Shown here: in pieces, positions 60,572 through 64,000 of the stretch
How the letters are laid out: each line of letters begins with the position of its first letter
Numbering within the stretch: the stretch's first letter is position 1
Source of the DNA: Pristionchus mayeri
Lineage: Eukaryota; Nematoda; Chromadorea; Rhabditida; Neodiplogasteridae
Length of the DNA stretch: 64,000 bases
Assembly: GCA_036245805.1 (NCBI GenBank)
Contig: BTRK01000001.1
Coordinates: 30,325,087 to 30,389,086, forward strand
Direction: 5' to 3'
The notes under the pieces: generated by a model
Told to the model about the DNA's origin: nothing
The model's database searches: none
What the model saw: only the letters and a program-made list of their open reading frames with translations
Program-made: the position numbers and the translations under genes

Positions 60572-63500
60572 TCAAATCCTTCTTGTCATTTCATTCGAGA
60601 ATGCGGGGCACATCGATTTCTGGAAGCAATGAGTTTAACATTCATTGTAAGCAGTCGATAGAAATCAATAAAACTTAATATTTACGATTTTATCTCAGGG
60701 AACACCATATGTGAAGAATGAATCAGAGGGTAAAGAATGAGAGGCAACATTGACTGTCAACATTATCTCTGGTAAAAGTATCCCAGTTGGATGGATTTGG
60801 ATTTCCAAGTGTGGAGCCCGCATGTATCTCACTGGGAAATACATGGTGATCCCACTTGGAAGGGGCGTTCGTGGCCTCTCCCCCAATGGGATCCCATAAA
60901 GACACTTTTACCAGAGACTATGGGCCTGGGCAGAACAGGAAAAGTGCAGATAGTTTCTAACCTCAGGGAAGACCATGGGGTCATTGTCATAGCAGCCGAA
61001 GGTTTGCTGGAAATCGGGCAGTTGACCGAGTATTCCATTCGCTCTGTACAGCCATCCACCGTGGACGTCTGGCTTGGGTTGACGCGCGTATTCCCATTGG
61101 GCACTGAAAATGGGGCACTTCTTGGATATTTGGCCCACTTCCCTCCCCTCCCCTATCATTTCTCATTCCCTCCCCATCACAAAGGGGTTGTGCGGCCGAA
61201 AATAAAGGAATGACACCTAGAAATGAGTGGGTAGAGGAAGAAGGGGGGGGGGGGTGGGAAACGTATCCAAGAAGTGCCGAAAATGGAATATGGTAGACAG
61301 GGATGGCCATTTGCTGTGAGGTAGCGATTCCGCTACACCTCTACCTCGACCGATTTCTCAGTTCGAGGATGGAGAGGCTTAGCGCAATCGCTACCTCGCA
61401 TACCCCTAGTAAATAAGCATTTAAGGCATCCATGGATCCCTACAATGTTAGCAAATATCGTGATGATATTATCTAATGGATGTGGGCAATAACAAAAACT
61501 TACGCCTCATCAGGAACGCATATGTTCGCGGCAATCGTGTGGTAAAATAGCTCCCTGTGAATCATTTTGAGATCGGGAAAAACGATTTCCTGTAACAAAA
61601 ATCATCATTTACAACAAAGGCAAAACCACAAAATTATTTTACTACACTAAATTAAGAAACCTCACATCAAGGTTGTCTCCCATAATTTGCTGAAGGACTC
61701 TGAATGCAATTTGCGCACCGAAAACGTCAGCGCCATCCTCATTTTCGGTATACTTTGAACTGCATGCTTTCTGAAGTCCATGTTCAAAAATTTATGCAAA
61801 AGTTTCTCAAATTTATCGTGCTTTCAAGTTAATATTTAGTCGTCACTTCAAACATAGACGCGCGAGCCAAGCGCTTGTGAGATAATCCAAAATCACCTCG
61901 ATGAATCTGCTGCAAACTCTATCCATGTACCGAATAACGCACGCCTTTCTTTTCATGTGTTCACTGCAAATATTACATGGCTAAAATTAACAAAACTCGA
62001 CAAATTTACGCGATGTCTTCAATGATTCCGTAATGCCCATTGAACGCGTGTTGAACTTGATGATAAAATTCGTGAGCGAAGACATAGCCAGTGTAAGCGA
62101 CCTAAAACAATCAAAGATTTTACCAAGTAACGAAATTTTGGAGCTTCTGCTGAATCTCAGGCAACGCAATGGATGTCAAAAGCATGCGCTTCCTGCACCA
62201 GGTTTGCTCCGTTATTGGAATACCGACATGACTCGCTTGTATGATAGATAGCTCGTTCCTACGGGTTGCATTTCCATTTAGTACATTTTCAATCACCTAT
62301 CGCACAGATCTAATCGCATTTATATGCATTTCCTACCAGGGAATTAAATTAATGTAAAGTGAGTGTATTTTTCGGGATTGTGGAAAATTGAATCAAAAAC
62401 AAAACCAGGCTTGCTGTTTGAGCGGAGAAAGAAGCTTGAAGGGTGAAGATATGATTAATTACTATCATCGGATTCGTCTTTCCGATGAATTGAACACCGC
62501 CTATAATTTTCTTGGGATTAGATATCAGTAACCCGAGCAATCGTCTGACTCTCTTCGGTTTGCACGCTCTCACCGGTCAAAGAGACGAGAGCGTGCAAAC
62601 TGAAGAGGGTCAGACGATTGCTTAGTAGCCCCCTCCAGCTGCCGGCCTCCCTCTATCTTCATCAATATAATCTCTTGGGCACAATATATTCGCTTCACGA
62701 GTAAAAAAATTGCCTTCAGATCCAGAAAAGGCAGTGAACGGGCCGCGGGCGTTCAGTAACTTCACCGCATGGAGTCTGCATTTTAAAAAAGATTATTTTT
62801 TTCAATGGGTAAACGCACATCGGAGATTCCCTCAACACCCTCAAAGAGGCGTGCGACTTGGCTAAGAATGTTCTTAGCGTCTCCATATGGGACAATTCAT
62901 GTCTGAATAGTAAACAATTTCGAATAAAAATATTTGCATTTTCCGTACAAATTCGAATAGTATTGGTCGACAATGCGATAATACTCGTCCATCAAGAGGT
63001 CTTTCGCTTGGTCAGGTATGGAGTAACGATTGGCGAATGCCACCTGCAAATTGAATTTTAATTTTAAAAAAAAGTGAAATAGGGTTAACGAAACGCACAG
63101 CGTACGACAAATTTGCGATGTATCTCGTTAGCAAAATTTCGCGAGAATAGCCGAATCTGTCCTCTTTTCGGTTCCATTCGGCTCCCTGAAAATTATATTT
63201 TACATGAAATTGTCAGTTTATGATAGATACCATAATCGCTTCCAAGTACTCATTAATGATACTGTCAATAATTTCTTCTATCCGCTCATGGGCCTCACTT
63301 CGATCCGAGTCTTTTCTGTCCAAAAGTGATAGAGAAAATTAATAGTAAACGCACGAACTTTGTTACTAGTTTTCTCAGAGTTTTATCGATGTTTAGAATG
63401 CGCTCCATATCGACGATGTACTGTAAACAAGACATATTTCCGCGCCGTTAGTTAATTCTCACCTGGGATGCTCTTTTATTAAATTCGGATTGTCCGTTTT

Positions 63501-64000
63501 CATTTTTCTTCCAAAAACGGTGAATTTGTTCGGCAAATGCGTTAATAACATCCTGAAATTGCCGACAAATCGGCAAATTTATGAATAGTCGAGGTAGGCG
63601 GTTAGAAAGAGGGAGAGGAAGAGAGACTCATAATACTCACGGTTGAATTTCATTTAATGGCCTGAACTAGAAGATGGCTGTATCTGAAGGCTGCTTCTTC
63701 ATTCCCAAAGATAAACTGATCTCGCGACATAACCACCAAAGTTTCTGCCTGTTTTCTGCAAAATTTGAAAACATGATTACTCGACTTGCGAATCGAAACA
63801 GAACTCATTACATTTGAGTTAATGCGTTGTAAATTTCCGTTTTATCAGCGTAGTTAAACTTGTTCATAACAGGATTGCCGACCCTCTGAAACATTTTATG
63901 GATTTCTGCTATTATGATTTTTTTTTTCATTTTTAAAAAATTATTTAATCATCCATTTCAGAAAAAAAGTGTTGCCTGCATCAACAATCCTGACTTCGGA
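60572..64000 (-). CDS. nep-C: M13 (neprilysin-like) metallopeptidase, 5' part outside window, in-frame stop
   Basis: Third M13 paralog, truncated by the right edge. Exons on -: 63976-64000 (partial), 63812-63885, 63641-63755, 63463-63552, 63359-63420, 63231-63315, 63099-63185, 62949-63043, 62819-62902, 62699-62775, 62406-62500, 62010-62101, 61897-61963, 61666-61770, 61504-61589, 60962-61103, 60572-60619. HEFYH (exon 62010-62101) and EDGAD (ExxxD, exon 61666-61770) are intact, as are GGWLYRANGILGQLPDFQ and the terminal KSMCPAFSNEMTRRI exon. Two oddities: the exon 63641-63755 has an in-frame TGA at 63650-63652 (paralogs read NRNRT/NRSRT there), so the gene may be a young pseudogene or a null allele; and the exon matching nep-A exon 12 is split by an extra intron containing an H1 hairpin. 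The first visible donor is GC (63974-63975). Confidence 0.85.
60767..60918. repeat. Hairpin element in nep-C last intron
   Basis: Ends tctctggtaaaagtatccca and cacttttaccagaga are complementary, with inner cagttggatggatttgg and ccatgtatttcccagtgag-type pairing strings. It lies in the intron before the terminal KSMCP exon. Confidence 0.65.
61114..61278. repeat. MITE-like element, family H3, in nep-C intron
   Basis: Terminal inverted repeats ggcacttcttggatatttgg and the complementary string ending aagaagtgcc; internal cctatcatttctcatt and cctagaaatgag, as in the 15295-15442 copy. It starts 11 bp upstream of exon 60962-61103, so its left end forms part of the acceptor region. Confidence 0.8.
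62536..62622. repeat. Short hairpin element, family H1, inside an extra nep-C intron
   Basis: 87 bp, nearly perfect: agcaatcgtctgactctctt pairs with aagagggtcagacgattgct, with the centre gcacgctctcaccggtcaaa. Its arms match the 11361-11456 copy. Confidence 0.9.

Overview
The window reads as a nematode nuclear genome segment. It has many short GT-AG (and some GC-AG) introns, a moulting-cycle MLT-10/DUF644 gene (a family known only from nematodes), an expanded secreted M13 (neprilysin-like) peptidase family, and splice acceptors directly in front of start codons, as expected of spliced-leader trans-splicing. I cannot name the species; a free-living chromadorean is my guess. All gene models were built by eye from splice sites, phase and comparison between paralogs. 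In every complete model the summed exon length is a multiple of three.

Layout. 871-4066 (+) is a complete M13 peptidase gene (nep-A, 18 exons, 548 aa). 4249-5704 (-) is a convergent F-box gene (5 exons, 327 aa). 5705-21611 is a 16 kb gene-poor stretch full of short hairpin repeats and one very long CT microsatellite. 21612-25059 (+) is a Ser/Pro-rich coiled-coil protein of unknown role (10 exons, 469 aa). 25999-28925 (+) is a type II membrane glycosyltransferase of the nucleotide-diphospho-sugar transferase type (12 exons, 341 aa). 29.0-31.1 kb holds hairpins and a foldback element. 31185-31879 (+) is a small secreted protein that looks like a free-standing TGF-beta/BMP type II receptor ectodomain (5 exons, 130 aa). 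32353-44680 (-) is one 41-exon MLT-10-family gene (1127 aa) whose largest intron is filled by a 1.7 kb foldback element. 44.7-49.0 kb is gene-free and contains another foldback element.

49.0-55.5 kb is a local duplication cluster. A head-to-head pair, a small acidic/basic gene P (+) and an uncharacterised gene Q (-), shares a 270-350 bp intergenic promoter and has been copied with different damage to each copy. 55813-59976 (-) is a second M13 gene (nep-B, 17 exons, 529 aa) that lost its signal-peptide exon. 60572 to the right edge (-) is a third (nep-C) with an in-frame stop.

The three M13 genes share exon phases, most exon lengths, the HExxH and ExxxD zinc motifs, and even the short last exon and poly(A) context, so they are recent duplicates bracketing the window. 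The clearest unusual signal is splicing. Seven of roughly 120 modelled introns begin with GC instead of GT. Five lie in the M13 genes, each at a different position where both sister genes have GT. A second theme is how many introns and spacers consist of hairpin or foldback elements of at least four short families plus four elements of 0.8-1.7 kb.
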